59,841 nucleotides of DNA from CAYGEY01 sp964349065 (GCA_964349065.1 CAYGEY010000003.1:1-59841), one strand, 5' to 3'. Shown: positions 25,172 to 34,291, counted from the first letter of the stretch. Numbers and translations: made by a program. Notes: generated by a model not told the origin, from the letters alone.

Positions 25172-25507
25172 TTAAAATACGATACCTTCAGATCGCAAAG
25201 TTTCTGCGATCGTATGGATTTTTCCGTGATATTTTCGACCATTTCTGTCAAAGACAATTTTTTCAATTCCAGCCTTTTTCAATTTTCCAGCCAAATCCTT
25301 CGCCATTTTCTCACAAATTTCCCTATTCACAACCTTATCTTTCATACTATGAGCTGATACCAAAGTTTTTCTCCCCTCATCGTCAATTGCCTGTGCATAT
25401 GCATGGCTATTACTTATAAAAACAGAAAGTCGAGGTCTCACCATTGTACCTGAAATTACAGCTCGCACCCTATTCTTTCTAGCTAAAAGTCTGTTTTGCT
25501 TATCCAT
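25172..25507 (-). CDS. rplR: 50S ribosomal protein L18 (uL18)
   Basis: 111 residues with the 5S-rRNA-binding features RVRAVISGTMVRPRLSVFIS, NSHAYAQAIDD, and the C-terminal FDRNGRKYHGKIHTIAETLR. Normal length, normal place between rplF and rpsE. Confidence 0.96.
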   Translation of the reverse strand: MDKQNRLLARKNRVRAVISGTMVRPRLSVFISNSHAYAQAIDDEGRKTLVSAHSMKDKVVNREICEKMAKDLAGKLKKAGIEKIVFDRNGRKYHGKIHTIAETLRSEGIVF

Positions 25508-25525
25508 ATGAATAATAATAGTTAT

Positions 25526-26071
25526 TTATTTACCTGCAGATTTACCTGCTTTTCGAAGTACGTACTCATTACGATATCGAATTCCTTTTCCTTTATACGG
25601 TTCCGGCGGACGAAGAGATCTGATATCAGAAGAAACCTGACCAACAGCTACCTTATCAATACCTTGTACAAAGAAGGCGCTAGGATCCTCAGGATTTATC
25701 ATAAATGATATCCCCGCAATAGGTTTGATTTCCACAGGATGTGAAAATCCAAGAGATAATACAAGACTCGTACCTCGGATTTGAGATTTGTATCCCACAC
25801 CTATGATAACAAGTTCTTTCTTATATCCTTCGGTTACACCCTCAACCATATTCTTTAATTTACTTCGTACCAATCCTTGAAATTTTCTAGAAAGAAATCC
25901 TTGTTTCCCTGTTACCATCAAAGATCCATCTTCAATTTTAACATCAACATGATCAACAGGAAACTCTAAAGACAGTTCTCCTTTTTTCCCTTTAATATGT
26001 AAAACATTATCAACTTGCTCAAATGTTGTACCTTCAGGTAATCTAACTGGTTGCTTGCCTATGCGAGACAT
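25526..26071 (-). CDS. rplF: 50S ribosomal protein L6 (uL6)
   Basis: 181 residues. The start MSRIGKQPVRLPEGT is typical, with the two L6 repeats and the C-terminal RPPEPYKGKGIRYRNEYVLRKAGKS, which is the conserved rRNA contact. It lies between rpsH and rplR. Confidence 0.97.
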   Translation of the reverse strand: MSRIGKQPVRLPEGTTFEQVDNVLHIKGKKGELSLEFPVDHVDVKIEDGSLMVTGKQGFLSRKFQGLVRSKLKNMVEGVTEGYKKELVIIGVGYKSQIRGTSLVLSLGFSHPVEIKPIAGISFMINPEDPSAFFVQGIDKVAVGQVSSDIRSLRPPEPYKGKGIRYRNEYVLRKAGKSAGK

Positions 26072-26097
26072 AGGGTATGTATGTTAAAGTATAAATA

Positions 26098-26493
26098 TTA
26101 GTACACTTGGCAGAGATACTCTCCACCAACCTTGGCAGTTCGAGCCTCATAATTAGTCATAAGTCCTTTCGGTGTAGAGATAATACCGAAACCGAAACCG
26201 CTGTTCACCAGCTTAAGTTCTTCAGCTTTCGTATATACACGCCTACCTGGTTTACTGATTCTTTTAAAATTTGGAAGTGGAGCACCCTTTTTAAACTCCT
26301 TTAATCCTATCGTAATTTGTTTTTTATCATCTTTATCCATAGTATTTTCCACAGATTCAATAAAATCATTTTTTTCTAAGATTTTACAAATAGAATACTT
26401 CATCTCTGAATGCGGTACTGTTACAGCATCTAAATGTGCCATATACCCGTTTCTAATTCTTGTAAGCAAATCTGCTATTGGATCGTTTACCAT
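26098..26493 (-). CDS. rpsH: 30S ribosomal protein S8 (uS8)
   Basis: 131 residues, starting VNDPIADLLTRIRNGYMAHL and ending with GFGIISTPKGLMTNYEARTA then GGEYLCQVY. S8 organises the central domain of 16S rRNA and in some bacteria represses the spc operon. It lies between rpsN and rplF. Confidence 0.97.
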   Translation of the reverse strand: MVNDPIADLLTRIRNGYMAHLDAVTVPHSEMKYSICKILEKNDFIESVENTMDKDDKKQITIGLKEFKKGAPLPNFKRISKPGRRVYTKAEELKLVNSGFGFGIISTPKGLMTNYEARTAKVGGEYLCQVY

Positions 26494-26520
26494 ATTGTTA
26501 TTATAAATGTTGTTATATTA

Positions 26521-26745
26521 TTACCAGCTAGCTTTACGAACTCCTACGATCTCAGCCCTTGAAGCCTTCTCTCTAAAGCATATTCTACATACTTGGAAGA
26601 GACTTAAGTACCCCCGAGACCTACTACAAAGTTTGCATCTGTTATACACTTTTGTAGAGTGCTTGGCCTTTTTTCCAAGAGAAAACATATGATCTCTCTT
26701 TTGTAGTCTCCTCTCTGTCATGACGACTAATGATTTTCTTGCCAC
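26521..26745 (-). CDS. rpsN: 30S ribosomal protein S14 (uS14), zinc-type
   Basis: 74 residues. The sequence has CKLC and CRIC 13 residues apart, the zinc-ribbon pairs of S14 type Z, and the C-terminal family end IVGVRKASW. It is about 13 residues longer than the common 61-residue type-Z form because of extra residues near the N-terminus (VMTERRLQKRDHMFSLGKK). It lies between rplE and rpsH. Confidence 0.95.
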   Translation of the reverse strand: MARKSLVVMTERRLQKRDHMFSLGKKAKHSTKVYNRCKLCSRSRGYLSLFQVCRICFREKASRAEIVGVRKASW

Positions 26746-26770
26746 GTCGGTAGTAATTTAATATATAGAG

Positions 26771-27313
26771 TTATTTTTGGAAAGGCATTCCCAGCTCTGT
26801 AAGTAGAGCCATTCCATCTTCATTATTTTTTGCAGTTGTTGTAAGTGTGATTTGTACTCCATGAGTCTGTAAATTATCATCTTGCAATACTTCAGGGAAA
26901 ACATTTTGTTCGCGCAGTCCTAATGAATAATTCCCTCCACCATCAAATGATTTATTTGAAATTCCTCGGAAATCTCGTACTCGCGGAAAAACAACAGATA
27001 TTAACTTCGTTAAAAATCCATACATCTTCTCCCCGCGAAGTGTCACCATAAGTCCAACCGGCATATCTTTTCGAAGCTTAAAGTTTGAAATCGCTTTTTT
27101 AGAATTTCGCACGATTGGCTTCTGACCGGTCAAAAGCATAAGATTCTTCTCAATATTATCAAAGTTTTTATTCTTTTGCATATGAGATCCTATACCGATA
27201 CTCACAACAATCTTCTCAAGTTTAGGAACAATATGTATATTCTTATACTTTTTTTCCTTGAGTAGTTTTGCAGTGACATCTGATTGTAATTTCTTCACAT
27301 ACGGTTGTGCCAT
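26771..27313 (-). CDS. rplE: 50S ribosomal protein L5 (uL5)
   Basis: 180 residues. Recognisable segments are KKYKNIHIVPKLEKIVVSIG, then GQKPIVRNSKKAISNFKLRK, PVGLMVTLRGEKMYGFL and the C-terminal QITLTTTAKNNEDGMALL. L5 forms the 5S-rRNA complex and contacts P-site tRNA. Normal length and place. Confidence 0.97.
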   Translation of the reverse strand: MAQPYVKKLQSDVTAKLLKEKKYKNIHIVPKLEKIVVSIGIGSHMQKNKNFDNIEKNLMLLTGQKPIVRNSKKAISNFKLRKDMPVGLMVTLRGEKMYGFLTKLISVVFPRVRDFRGISNKSFDGGGNYSLGLREQNVFPEVLQDDNLQTHGVQITLTTTAKNNEDGMALLTELGMPFQK

Positions 27314-27338
27314 AATATTTCTTTAATTGAAAATGTAG

Positions 27339-27698
27339 TTATTCTGCTTTTTTTGTAGGAGCCTTTGTCACTTTTGGGGCCGCTTTCGGTTTCCCTTTTA
27401 CAATTTCCTTATTTCCTTTTGTTGTAAGTCGTACTTTTTTCTTTCCTTCTTTCACAGACTTCATTCGAGTAGGTTTACCACTGCTATCCAAATGCATAAC
27501 ATTTGATGCATCAATGAATCCTTCTAACTCAAATCGTCCTCCGGGCTTACCCGCTTTCGGCTTCATGTGTTTCACAATCATCTTTATACCGGATATTTTT
27601 ACTTTATTTTTAGCATTGTCGATTTCAATAATAGTCCCCTTCTTACCCTTTTCGCTTCCGCGGAGCACCATTACTTCATCATTCGTTTGAAATTTCAT
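27339..27698 (-). CDS. rplX: 50S ribosomal protein L24 (uL24)
   Basis: 119 residues. The KOW motif is DEVMVLRGSEKGKKGTIIEI near the N-terminus, followed by KMIVKHMKPKAGKPGG. A Lys/Ala/Pro-rich tail of about 25 residues extends the usual fold, similar in style to the tail on S5. It lies between rplN and rplE. Confidence 0.96.
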   Translation of the reverse strand: MKFQTNDEVMVLRGSEKGKKGTIIEIDNAKNKVKISGIKMIVKHMKPKAGKPGGRFELEGFIDASNVMHLDSSGKPTRMKSVKEGKKKVRLTTKGNKEIVKGKPKAAPKVTKAPTKKAE

Positions 27699-27716
27699 AT
27701 TGTTGTTTGCGTAAAA

Positions 27717-28085
27717 TTATAATACTTCAGGCGCAAGTGAAATGATCTTCTGAAATCCTTTTGCTCGTAACTCTCTCGGTATTGGTCCAAATATACGAGT
27801 ACCCTTTGGCATATCATCAGTTCCAATAATCACAACTGCATTGTCATCGAACCGAACATATGTACCGTCCTTTCTCCTTATTTCTTTCTTTGTTCTAACC
27901 ACAACAGCTCGTTGCACCGATTTCTTCTTAATTTGTCCTTTTGGTAACGCTTCTTTAATCGCCACAATAATCACATCACCGACTCCAGCATATCTTCTCT
28001 TAGAGCCTCCGAGCACTTTAATACAAGCAACTTCTTTTGCTCCACTGTTATCCGCGACTCCACATACTGTCATGTGCTGTATCAT
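27717..28085 (-). CDS. rplN: 50S ribosomal protein L14 (uL14)
   Basis: 122 residues, the standard length. It begins MIQHMTVCGVADNSGAKEVA and contains GDVIIVAIKEALPKGQIKKK and the C-terminal RIFGPIPRELRAKGFQKIIS. It lies between rpsQ and rplX. Confidence 0.97.
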   Translation of the reverse strand: MIQHMTVCGVADNSGAKEVACIKVLGGSKRRYAGVGDVIIVAIKEALPKGQIKKKSVQRAVVVRTKKEIRRKDGTYVRFDDNAVVIIGTDDMPKGTRIFGPIPRELRAKGFQKIISLAPEVL

Positions 28086-28113
28086 GTCCTTGTAAGATTA
28101 ATGTAAATAGTAT

Positions 28114-28368
28114 TTAAACGACGACCTCTTTTAATGTCCATCGTTTCAGTTTTGAAAGTGGTCTACTTTCGATAATGACAACTGTATCTCCTACCTTAGC
28201 GGTAGACGCTTCGTCATGTGCATAAAACTTCGTACTTTGCTTATATGTTTTCTTATATTTTGGATGTGTTTTACTCTTATCAACTCGAACAACGATTGTT
28301 TTCATCATCTTAGTGGACACCACCATTCCCTTAATAGTTTTTTTCGAAGTTGTAATCATAGTTTTCAA
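28114..28368 (-). CDS. rpsQ: 30S ribosomal protein S17 (uS17)
   Basis: 84 residues with the OB-fold signature KGMVVSTKMMKTIVVRVDKS, then KYKKTYKQSTKFYAHDEAST and GDTVVIIESRPLSKLKRWTL. The ATG at 28368 was kept although a second Met lies three codons on. It lies between rpmC and rplN. Confidence 0.96.
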   Translation of the reverse strand: MKTMITTSKKTIKGMVVSTKMMKTIVVRVDKSKTHPKYKKTYKQSTKFYAHDEASTAKVGDTVVIIESRPLSKLKRWTLKEVVV

Positions 28369-28394
28369 TAGTTCTTAAAGTATATGTAATAAAT

Positions 28395-28556
28395 TTAAGC
28401 GGCTTTTGTAAGTTCTCTTGCTATCATTTTTCTGAGATTTTTCATCTCATGTCTTTTAAAATCTTTTGAAACAAATTTTAATAGGTTCATTTTTGTAGCT
28501 TTAAAACTCATTTCCTCAACCGTTCCACTTGCGTGTGTTACTTTTTTATTTGCCAT
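28395..28556 (-). CDS. rpmC: 50S ribosomal protein L29 (uL29)
   Basis: A 53-residue ORF read directly from the sequence, starting MANKKVTHASGTVEEMSFKA and ending HEMKNLRKMIARELTKAA. It fills the exact slot between rplP (8 bases upstream) and rpsQ where rpmC belongs. The C-terminal helix resembles the conserved IRKxRRxIAR segment of L29. The sequence is divergent and shorter than usual, so the assignment leans on position. Confidence 0.85.
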   Translation of the reverse strand: MANKKVTHASGTVEEMSFKATKMNLLKFVSKDFKRHEMKNLRKMIARELTKAA

Positions 28557-28564
28557 ATTGGTAA

Positions 28565-28972
28565 TTATTTATCTGATAGAATTTTAGTCTGAACGGGTAG
28601 CTTATGAGATGCAAGTCGCAATGCCTCTCTTGCAATTTCATCAGACACACCATCTATTTCAAATAAAACTCTTCCCGGCTTCACCGGAGCCATGTAGTAC
28701 TCCACATTACCCTTTCCTGATCCCATCGGAGTTTCAGCAGCGGTCTGTGTAAATGGCTTGTCCGGAAAAATACGAATCCATATTTTTCCACCTCTCTTAA
28801 GAAATCTTGTCATAGCTCTTCGTGCGGCTTCAATCTGTCTCGAAGTAATAAAACCTCGCGTTGTAGCCTTTAAACCAAACGTTCCAAAAGATATGGTAGT
28901 ACCTCGAGACGCAGTTCCTTTGAGCCTTCCTCTTTGTGCCTTTCTATACTTTGTCTTTTTTGGTAATAACAT
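28565..28972 (-). CDS. rplP: 50S ribosomal protein L16 (uL16)
   Basis: 135 residues. It starts MLLPKKTKYRKAQRGRLKG and contains RQIEAARRAMTRFLKRGGK, then RIFPDKPFTQTAAETPMGSG and VKPGRVLFEIDGVSDEIARE. L16 contacts the A-site tRNA elbow. Normal length, between rpsC and rpmC. Confidence 0.97.
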   Translation of the reverse strand: MLLPKKTKYRKAQRGRLKGTASRGTTISFGTFGLKATTRGFITSRQIEAARRAMTRFLKRGGKIWIRIFPDKPFTQTAAETPMGSGKGNVEYYMAPVKPGRVLFEIDGVSDEIAREALRLASHKLPVQTKILSDK

Positions 28973-29028
28973 GATTCTTAAATAGAAATTCTAGTAAAAA
29001 TGAGTTACAGGGGCAATCTTAGTAAATT

Positions 29029-29694
29029 TTACGCTTGTGTCAACGTATCTCCTACTTTTTCTTTCATCGAAAATTTTAATCCCTTATATATCCAGACCTT
29101 AATTCCGATAATTCCATAGGTAGTTTGAGCTCTAATCTCAGCATAATCAATGTCCGCCCTCATTGTATGAAGTGGAATATTTCCATCCTTAAAAAATTCT
29201 ACTCGTGCAATTTCAGCTCCATTCAACCTTCCAGCAACACGTACTTTTACTCCTTTAGCTCCAGCCTGCATGACCTTTTCAATTGCAGATTTCACCGCTC
29301 TTCTATATGCAATACGTTTCTCAATCTGATATGCTATAGAATCACCAACAAGATAACTATCCAAGTCTGGCTGATGAACTTCTTTAATATGAACAACAAA
29401 AGTACCTCCAAACTTTTTAGACATTGCTTCTTTCAATCGATCAATATTATCACCCTTCTTTCCGATCAAAAGTCCGGGTTTAGAAGAATAGATGGAAACA
29501 ACAGTACTTCCAAGTGATCTTTCAATATATAGTTCAGAAACACCCGCCTTCTTAAGCGCATTTCTAATAAACTCTTTAATCTTCGCATCTAAAATCACAT
29601 AGTCACCAAACTGCTTTTTATCTGCATACCAGCTTGCTTTCCATGATCTTGTGATCCCTACTCTAAATATGATTGGATTTACTTTCTGTCCCAT
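29029..29694 (-). CDS. rpsC: 30S ribosomal protein S3 (uS3)
   Basis: 221 residues. It starts MGQKVNPIIFRVGITRSWKA, has the KH-domain motif KPGLLIGKKGDNIDRLKEAM, and in the C-terminal domain GAKGVKVRVAGRLNGAEIAR and TYGIIGIKVWIYKG. S3 lines the mRNA entry channel. It lies between rplV and rplP. Confidence 0.97.
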   Translation of the reverse strand: MGQKVNPIIFRVGITRSWKASWYADKKQFGDYVILDAKIKEFIRNALKKAGVSELYIERSLGSTVVSIYSSKPGLLIGKKGDNIDRLKEAMSKKFGGTFVVHIKEVHQPDLDSYLVGDSIAYQIEKRIAYRRAVKSAIEKVMQAGAKGVKVRVAGRLNGAEIARVEFFKDGNIPLHTMRADIDYAEIRAQTTYGIIGIKVWIYKGLKFSMKEKVGDTLTQA

Positions 29695-29724
29695 GTGAAA
29701 TGAAAAAAATATTTAAACTATATA

Positions 29725-30048
29725 TTAGACGCTTACTTCTACGACTATATGAGATGTTCGCTTTAAGATTCGTTTTGCCCGCCCCTTTGATGCAGCCTTA
29801 ACACGTTTCAACGTTGGCCCGGGAGTTACAAGCAATGACTTTATCTTTAAACTTTTCATATCTTGAGAAAAATTATGCACAGCATTACTTGCTGCTGACT
29901 TAATTGCTTTATGAAGCTCAAGAGCTGATTTTTTATTCAATAACTCTAAATCAATAAGCGCATCAGTCACTTTTCGTCCACGAACCAATCCTGCAACAAT
30001 GTTGACTTTTTTAGGAGAGATCCGAATGTATTTTCGTATTGCTTTCAT
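29725..30048 (-). CDS. rplV: 50S ribosomal protein L22 (uL22)
   Basis: 107 residues, starting MKAIRKYIRISPKKVNIVAG and including the long beta-hairpin arm region that lines the exit tunnel (GPTLKRVKAASKGRAKRILK) and the C-terminal RTSHIVVEVSV. Normal length, between rpsS and rpsC. Confidence 0.96.
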   Translation of the reverse strand: MKAIRKYIRISPKKVNIVAGLVRGRKVTDALIDLELLNKKSALELHKAIKSAASNAVHNFSQDMKSLKIKSLLVTPGPTLKRVKAASKGRAKRILKRTSHIVVEVSV

Positions 30049-30073
30049 GTTTTTCTAAAATATAAGTAGAAGT

Positions 30074-30361
30074 TTATTTCGCGTTACCTGTAGCTCTTGC
30101 AAGTTGTCCACCATGTCCTCTGAATCTTCGAGTAGCTGAGAATTCACCAAGCTTATGACCAACCATATTTTCTGTACAAAACACAGGAACAAAGTCCTTT
30201 CCATTATGTACACCAAATGTTTGTCCTACAAACTCAGGAGCAATAACACAGCTTCGAGACCATGTTTTAATGATCTTTCCTGATCCTTCATTCTTCGCTC
30301 GTATTGTCTTTTGAAGGAGTCTCTCGTCTACATAAAATCCTTTTTTTGAACTTCGTGACAC
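30074..30361 (-). CDS. rpsS: 30S ribosomal protein S19 (uS19)
   Basis: 95 residues with the signature KIIKTWSRSCVIAPEFVGQT, then FGVHNGKDFVPVFCTENMVG and HKLGEFSATRRFRGHGG. Normal length, between rplB and rplV. Confidence 0.97.
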   Translation of the reverse strand: MSRSSKKGFYVDERLLQKTIRAKNEGSGKIIKTWSRSCVIAPEFVGQTFGVHNGKDFVPVFCTENMVGHKLGEFSATRRFRGHGGQLARATGNAK

Positions 30362-30385
30362 GGTTTTCTAAAATTAATAATAAAA

Positions 30386-31216
30386 TTATTTCTTACGTCG
30401 TTTAATGATCATTTTATCAGAGGCTTTTCTCATTCGTGTTTTCACACCAAGAGCAGGTTTGCCCCAAGGAGTCTTAGGATATTTCAGTCCGATTGAGTTA
30501 CTACCTTCACCTCCACCATGTGGATGGTCAACCGGATTCATAACTTTTCCTCGTACCTCAGGCCGCTTTCGTTTCCACCTATTTCTTCCCGCCTTACCAA
30601 TCACTTCATTCATATGATCAATATTGCTCGCCTTTCCGATAGTTGCGTAACAGTCCTTAGAAATATACCTCTGCTCACCTGACGGAAGAACAATCTGCGC
30701 CATTTCACCCTCTAGTGAAGCGAGTCTAACGCTATTTCCAGCCCCGCGCGCCATTGCACCACCCTTTCCGGGATGAAGTTCAATATTAAACACCTCATAT
30801 CCTTCAGGAATATTTTTAATTTTCATTCTATTTCCTTTCATAATTTTTGCTTTTTCTGCACACATCACAACATCATCTACCTTCATAGTCTCCTCAGCTA
30901 GCACATACCGCTTTTCACCGTCATTATATACAAGAAGAGCAATGAATGCGCTTCTATTCGGATCATATTCAACAGAGCTCACGCGTGCAGGAATATTATT
31001 CTTATCCAACTGGACAAAATCAATAGCACGAAACAATCTCTTGTGTCCTCCACCTCTGTGTCTTACCGCAATCTTTCCACTACTATCTCGTCCTGCCGCA
31101 TTCTTTATAAAACCAGTAAGACTTTTTAATGGCCGCACTTTGGATATAGAACTATAGTCAACAACTGACATTGATCTTCTCCCCGCATGATTTGCTTTTA
31201 ACTTCCTTATAGCCAT
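30386..31216 (-). CDS. rplB: 50S ribosomal protein L2 (uL2)
   Basis: 276 residues, normal for L2. It contains AGRDSSGKIAVRHRGGGHKR, the LHPGKGGAMARGAGNSVRLA block, and the peptidyl-transferase-proximal VMNPVDHPHGGGEG. It ends in a Lys/Arg-rich tail (KMIIKRRKK). It lies between rplW and rpsS. Confidence 0.98.
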   Translation of the reverse strand: MAIRKLKANHAGRRSMSVVDYSSISKVRPLKSLTGFIKNAAGRDSSGKIAVRHRGGGHKRLFRAIDFVQLDKNNIPARVSSVEYDPNRSAFIALLVYNDGEKRYVLAEETMKVDDVVMCAEKAKIMKGNRMKIKNIPEGYEVFNIELHPGKGGAMARGAGNSVRLASLEGEMAQIVLPSGEQRYISKDCYATIGKASNIDHMNEVIGKAGRNRWKRKRPEVRGKVMNPVDHPHGGGEGSNSIGLKYPKTPWGKPALGVKTRMRKASDKMIIKRRKK

Positions 31217-31227
31217 GTGAGTTCTTA

Positions 31228-31524
31228 TTAAACAGATAATTTAGTTATATCCAGTGGGACAGTACCTTTTTTTAAATATATTGTAGCTCTTTTATATGCT
31301 TTTCTCTTTGTAAGCATTCTATTTCGACCTAATTTTCTCGCCTTTTTGATTACATTTGCAATCCGTACTTTTTCAATAGGAAATGCATCTCCAAAAAGTT
31401 TCAAAAACTCTCGAGTCACATCAAGCTTTGTCGCAGTCGGACCTACTTTAAAAGTATAGACAGAATTAGCCTCTCTCATAGATGTTTTTTCTGTAACTAC
31501 CGGTGCTTGTATAATATGTTTCAT
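31228..31524 (-). CDS. rplW: 50S ribosomal protein L23 (uL23)
   Basis: 98 residues with IIQAPVVTEKTSMREANSVY and TFKVGPTATKLDVTREFLKL, and the basic arm KARKLGRNRMLTKRKAYKRA. L23 lies at the tunnel exit and docks trigger factor and SRP. It lies between rplD and rplB. Confidence 0.96.
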   Translation of the reverse strand: MKHIIQAPVVTEKTSMREANSVYTFKVGPTATKLDVTREFLKLFGDAFPIEKVRIANVIKKARKLGRNRMLTKRKAYKRATIYLKKGTVPLDITKLSV

Positions 31525-31534
31525 CTTCTACTAT

Positions 31535-32149
31535 TTACGAAATATATGATTTTTCCAAATTTTCCAACGCTCCTTTTGTAATAAAAATCATTTTACTACT
31601 TAAGATATCTCTTGCATTGATATTTGATATATTCACAATTTCCACACTTGGGAAATTTTGAATACCTCGCACATTTTCTTCATGTGCAACATAAAGTGTA
31701 GCAGTTTGAAATGCAGGTAAATAACCAAAATATTTCATTGCCTCTTTTGAAGTTGAAACATCTCCACCAAAATCTACAATACAAACATGACCCTTATCTG
31801 CCGCGAAAGAGAGTGCTCCAAACAAAGCAAGTCTCTTTTCTTTTAATGGCATATCCTTTTTGTAATTCTCCAGTCCTGTTGCACCAAATGCCACACCTCC
31901 ACCTTTATAGTGCGGATTTCTAATAGAACCCTGCCTCGCATGTCCCGTTCCTTTTTGCTTGAACGGTTTTCTACCTCCACCTCGAACTGTTGATTTCGTA
32001 AGGGTTTTAGCAATTGGAGATCTCGCATTTGACGCAATTACATAAATTGACTTTGCAAGTGTAGACTTGTTTACCTTCGTAGAGAACAAATCGTCATGCA
32101 CATTAACTCCAGATTTCTTCCCAGCTTTATCAAAAAAAGTTAATTCCAT
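31535..32149 (-). CDS. rplD: 50S ribosomal protein L4 (uL4)
   Basis: 204 residues. The tunnel-lining loop is RGGGRKPFKQKGTGHARQGS followed by IRNPHYKGGGVAFG, and the globular part has MPLKEKRLALFGALSFAADK. In some bacteria L4 represses the S10 operon; I did not see a recognisable leader for that here. It lies between rplC and rplW. Confidence 0.97.
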   Translation of the reverse strand: MELTFFDKAGKKSGVNVHDDLFSTKVNKSTLAKSIYVIASNARSPIAKTLTKSTVRGGGRKPFKQKGTGHARQGSIRNPHYKGGGVAFGATGLENYKKDMPLKEKRLALFGALSFAADKGHVCIVDFGGDVSTSKEAMKYFGYLPAFQTATLYVAHEENVRGIQNFPSVEIVNISNINARDILSSKMIFITKGALENLEKSYIS

Positions 32150-32151
32150 TT

Positions 32152-32718
32152 TTATAAAAGAGTTATATATACAAGACTGTTTATTGATCCAGGAACAGGT
32201 CCCCTCACAACAATAAGTGACTTCGCAATATCCAAATCCAACACAGGAACCTTCTTTAAAGTAATAGTATCAGATCCCATATGACCGGGTAATTTTCTTC
32301 CTCTCATCGTTCTAGTAGGCTTTCTTGTACCAATTGATCCTGGAGCTCTTCGATATTTAGCACCATGTGAGCCAGGCATTCCATGAAAATTATGTCGCTT
32401 AATTACACCTTGAAATCCTTTTCCTTTTGACACTCCTGAAATTCGAACAAATTCAACCTCTTTAGCAAGTGCCGCAGAGATATCCTGACCTTTCTCAAAT
32501 ACTGTTTCAGGAGCAATAGTAAATTGCTTTTTCCGAATCGATAATCCCCTTTTAGCAACAGGCCTTGCAACAACAATTGCTGAGACTTTATCTTTTTCAG
32601 CATTCTTTACCTGTGAAACAGTATTACCTGAAACATCAAGCACTGTTGCAGCAACAAATTCACCACTATCAGTGAGTACTCTTGTCATCCCTAGTTTTTT
32701 TGCAATAAATCCTGGCAT
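32152..32718 (-). CDS. rplC: 50S ribosomal protein L3 (uL3)
   Basis: 188 residues, somewhat shorter than the usual 205-215. It starts MPGFIAKKLGMTRVLTDSGE and has GFQGVIKRHNFHGMPGSHGA, GSIGTRKPTRTMRGRKLPGH and the C-terminal VRGPVPGSINSLVYI. Only two bases separate it from rplD. Confidence 0.97.
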   Translation of the reverse strand: MPGFIAKKLGMTRVLTDSGEFVAATVLDVSGNTVSQVKNAEKDKVSAIVVARPVAKRGLSIRKKQFTIAPETVFEKGQDISAALAKEVEFVRISGVSKGKGFQGVIKRHNFHGMPGSHGAKYRRAPGSIGTRKPTRTMRGRKLPGHMGSDTITLKKVPVLDLDIAKSLIVVRGPVPGSINSLVYITLL

Positions 32719-32739
32719 ACGATTCGAAATTAAATGTAA

Positions 32740-33066
32740 TTATTCAGCTAACATTTTGATAGTAATATCAACACCCGACTGAAGACTAAGATTAGTCAAT
32801 GCATCAACAGTTTTCGGATTTACTTCTGTAATATCCAGAAGTCGCACATGAGTCTTTAGCTCAAATTGATCTCTAGCATCCTTATCAATAAAAGTTGATC
32901 TGTTCACCGTAATGATCTTCTTTTTTGTAGGAAGTGGTATAGGACCAATGACAATGGCACCCGTTCGAGATGCTGTATCAACTATTTGCGATACTGCCTC
33001 TCCAACAATGTTCTTATCAAAAGCCTTAACCTTGATCCTAATTTTTTGTGCTGTTGTCTTAGCCAC
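32740..33066 (-). CDS. rpsJ: 30S ribosomal protein S10 (uS10)
   Basis: 108 residues with IRIKVKAFDKNIVGEAVSQI, TGAIVIGPIPLPTKKKIITV and FELKTHVRLLDITEVNPKTV. It contributes to the 30S head and to transcription antitermination with NusB. It follows tuf by 25 bases and opens the S10 group. Confidence 0.97.
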   Translation of the reverse strand: MAKTTAQKIRIKVKAFDKNIVGEAVSQIVDTASRTGAIVIGPIPLPTKKKIITVNRSTFIDKDARDQFELKTHVRLLDITEVNPKTVDALTNLSLQSGVDITIKMLAE

Positions 33067-33091
33067 GTTGTCGGGTGATTAATAATTTAAA

Positions 33092-34291
33092 TTATTCTAA
33101 GATCTTTGTGATAACTCCTGCTCCAACTGTTCTTCCACCCTCTCGGATAGCGAACCTTGTTCCTTCATTTACCGCAATCGGCACAATGAGATGAACAATC
33201 ATCTTTGTATTATCTCCAGGCATCAACATTTCAACTCCCGGCATAAGTTCAATTTCTCCAGTAACGTCAGTAGTTCGAATAAAGAATTGTGGCTTATATC
33301 CCTTAAAAAATGGAGTATGTCGTCCACCTTCCTCTTTCGTAAGTACATATACCTCAGCTTCCAATTTCTTGTGCGGAGTAATACTTCCTTTTTTAGCAAG
33401 AACTTGTCCTCGCTCAACATCTGTTCGCTCAAGTCCTCGAACAAGAAGTCCAACATTATCTCCAGCCTGACCTTCATCCAGTTCTTTTTTAAACATTTCA
33501 ACTCCGGTAATAACAACCGCTCTTGTAGGCTTAACACCAACAAGCTCAACTTCATCACCAACTTTAACAATTCCCTGCTCAACTCTTCCGGTTGCAACAG
33601 TTCCTCGACCCTTGATTGAGAATACGTCCTCAATTGGCATCAAGAAAGGTTTATCCAATTCACGAACAGGGTTCGGAATATACGAATCAACAGCCGCCAA
33701 CAAATCTAAGATTGGTTGTGCCGCAGGACCTTTCGGATCTTCAATTGCCTTCAGTGCTGATCCTCGAATAATAGGAGTATCGTCACCCGGAAAATCATAA
33801 GAACTCAAAAGCTCTCGAACTTCCATTTCAACAAGATCAAGAAGCTCTGGATCATCGACCATGTCTGTTTTGTTCATGAATACCACAATTTTTGGTACAT
33901 TTACCTGTTTTGCAAGGAGAATGTGCTCTCTCGTTTGAGGCATTGGTCCATCAGCAGCAGAAACCACAAGAATTGCTCCATCCATTTGAGCCGCACCCGT
34001 AATCATATTCTTTACGTAGTCAGCATGTCCCGGACAGTCAACGTGAGCATAATGTCTTGCAGGAGTTTCATACTCACAATGAGAAGAGTTAATAGTTATT
34101 CCTCTCTCTCTTTCTTCAGGAGCATTATCAATTGAAGAATAATCTCGTACAGCAGCAAAATATCCTTTATCGATATTTGCAGCACATACCATGGTCAGAG
34201 CCGCAGTAAGTGTTGTCTTACCGTGGTCAACGTGCCCGATTGTTCCCACGTTTACGTGGGGTTTGTTACGTACAAACTTACCATCAGCCAT
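33092..34291 (-). CDS. tuf: translation elongation factor Tu
   Basis: 399 residues. EF-Tu delivers aminoacyl-tRNA to the ribosome. G1 is GHVDHGKTT near residue 19, G3 is DCPGHADYVKNMITGAAQMD, and G4 is MNKTDMVDD. Domains 2 and 3 are complete and end VGAGVITKILE. It heads the S10-spc cluster and is transcribed from the promoter at 34365-34394. fusA, rpsG and rpsL are not next to it, so the str operon is broken up. Confidence 0.98.
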   Translation of the reverse strand: MADGKFVRNKPHVNVGTIGHVDHGKTTLTAALTMVCAANIDKGYFAAVRDYSSIDNAPEERERGITINSSHCEYETPARHYAHVDCPGHADYVKNMITGAAQMDGAILVVSAADGPMPQTREHILLAKQVNVPKIVVFMNKTDMVDDPELLDLVEMEVRELLSSYDFPGDDTPIIRGSALKAIEDPKGPAAQPILDLLAAVDSYIPNPVRELDKPFLMPIEDVFSIKGRGTVATGRVEQGIVKVGDEVELVGVKPTRAVVITGVEMFKKELDEGQAGDNVGLLVRGLERTDVERGQVLAKKGSITPHKKLEAEVYVLTKEEGGRHTPFFKGYKPQFFIRTTDVTGEIELMPGVEMLMPGDNTKMIVHLIVPIAVNEGTRFAIREGGRTVGAGVITKILE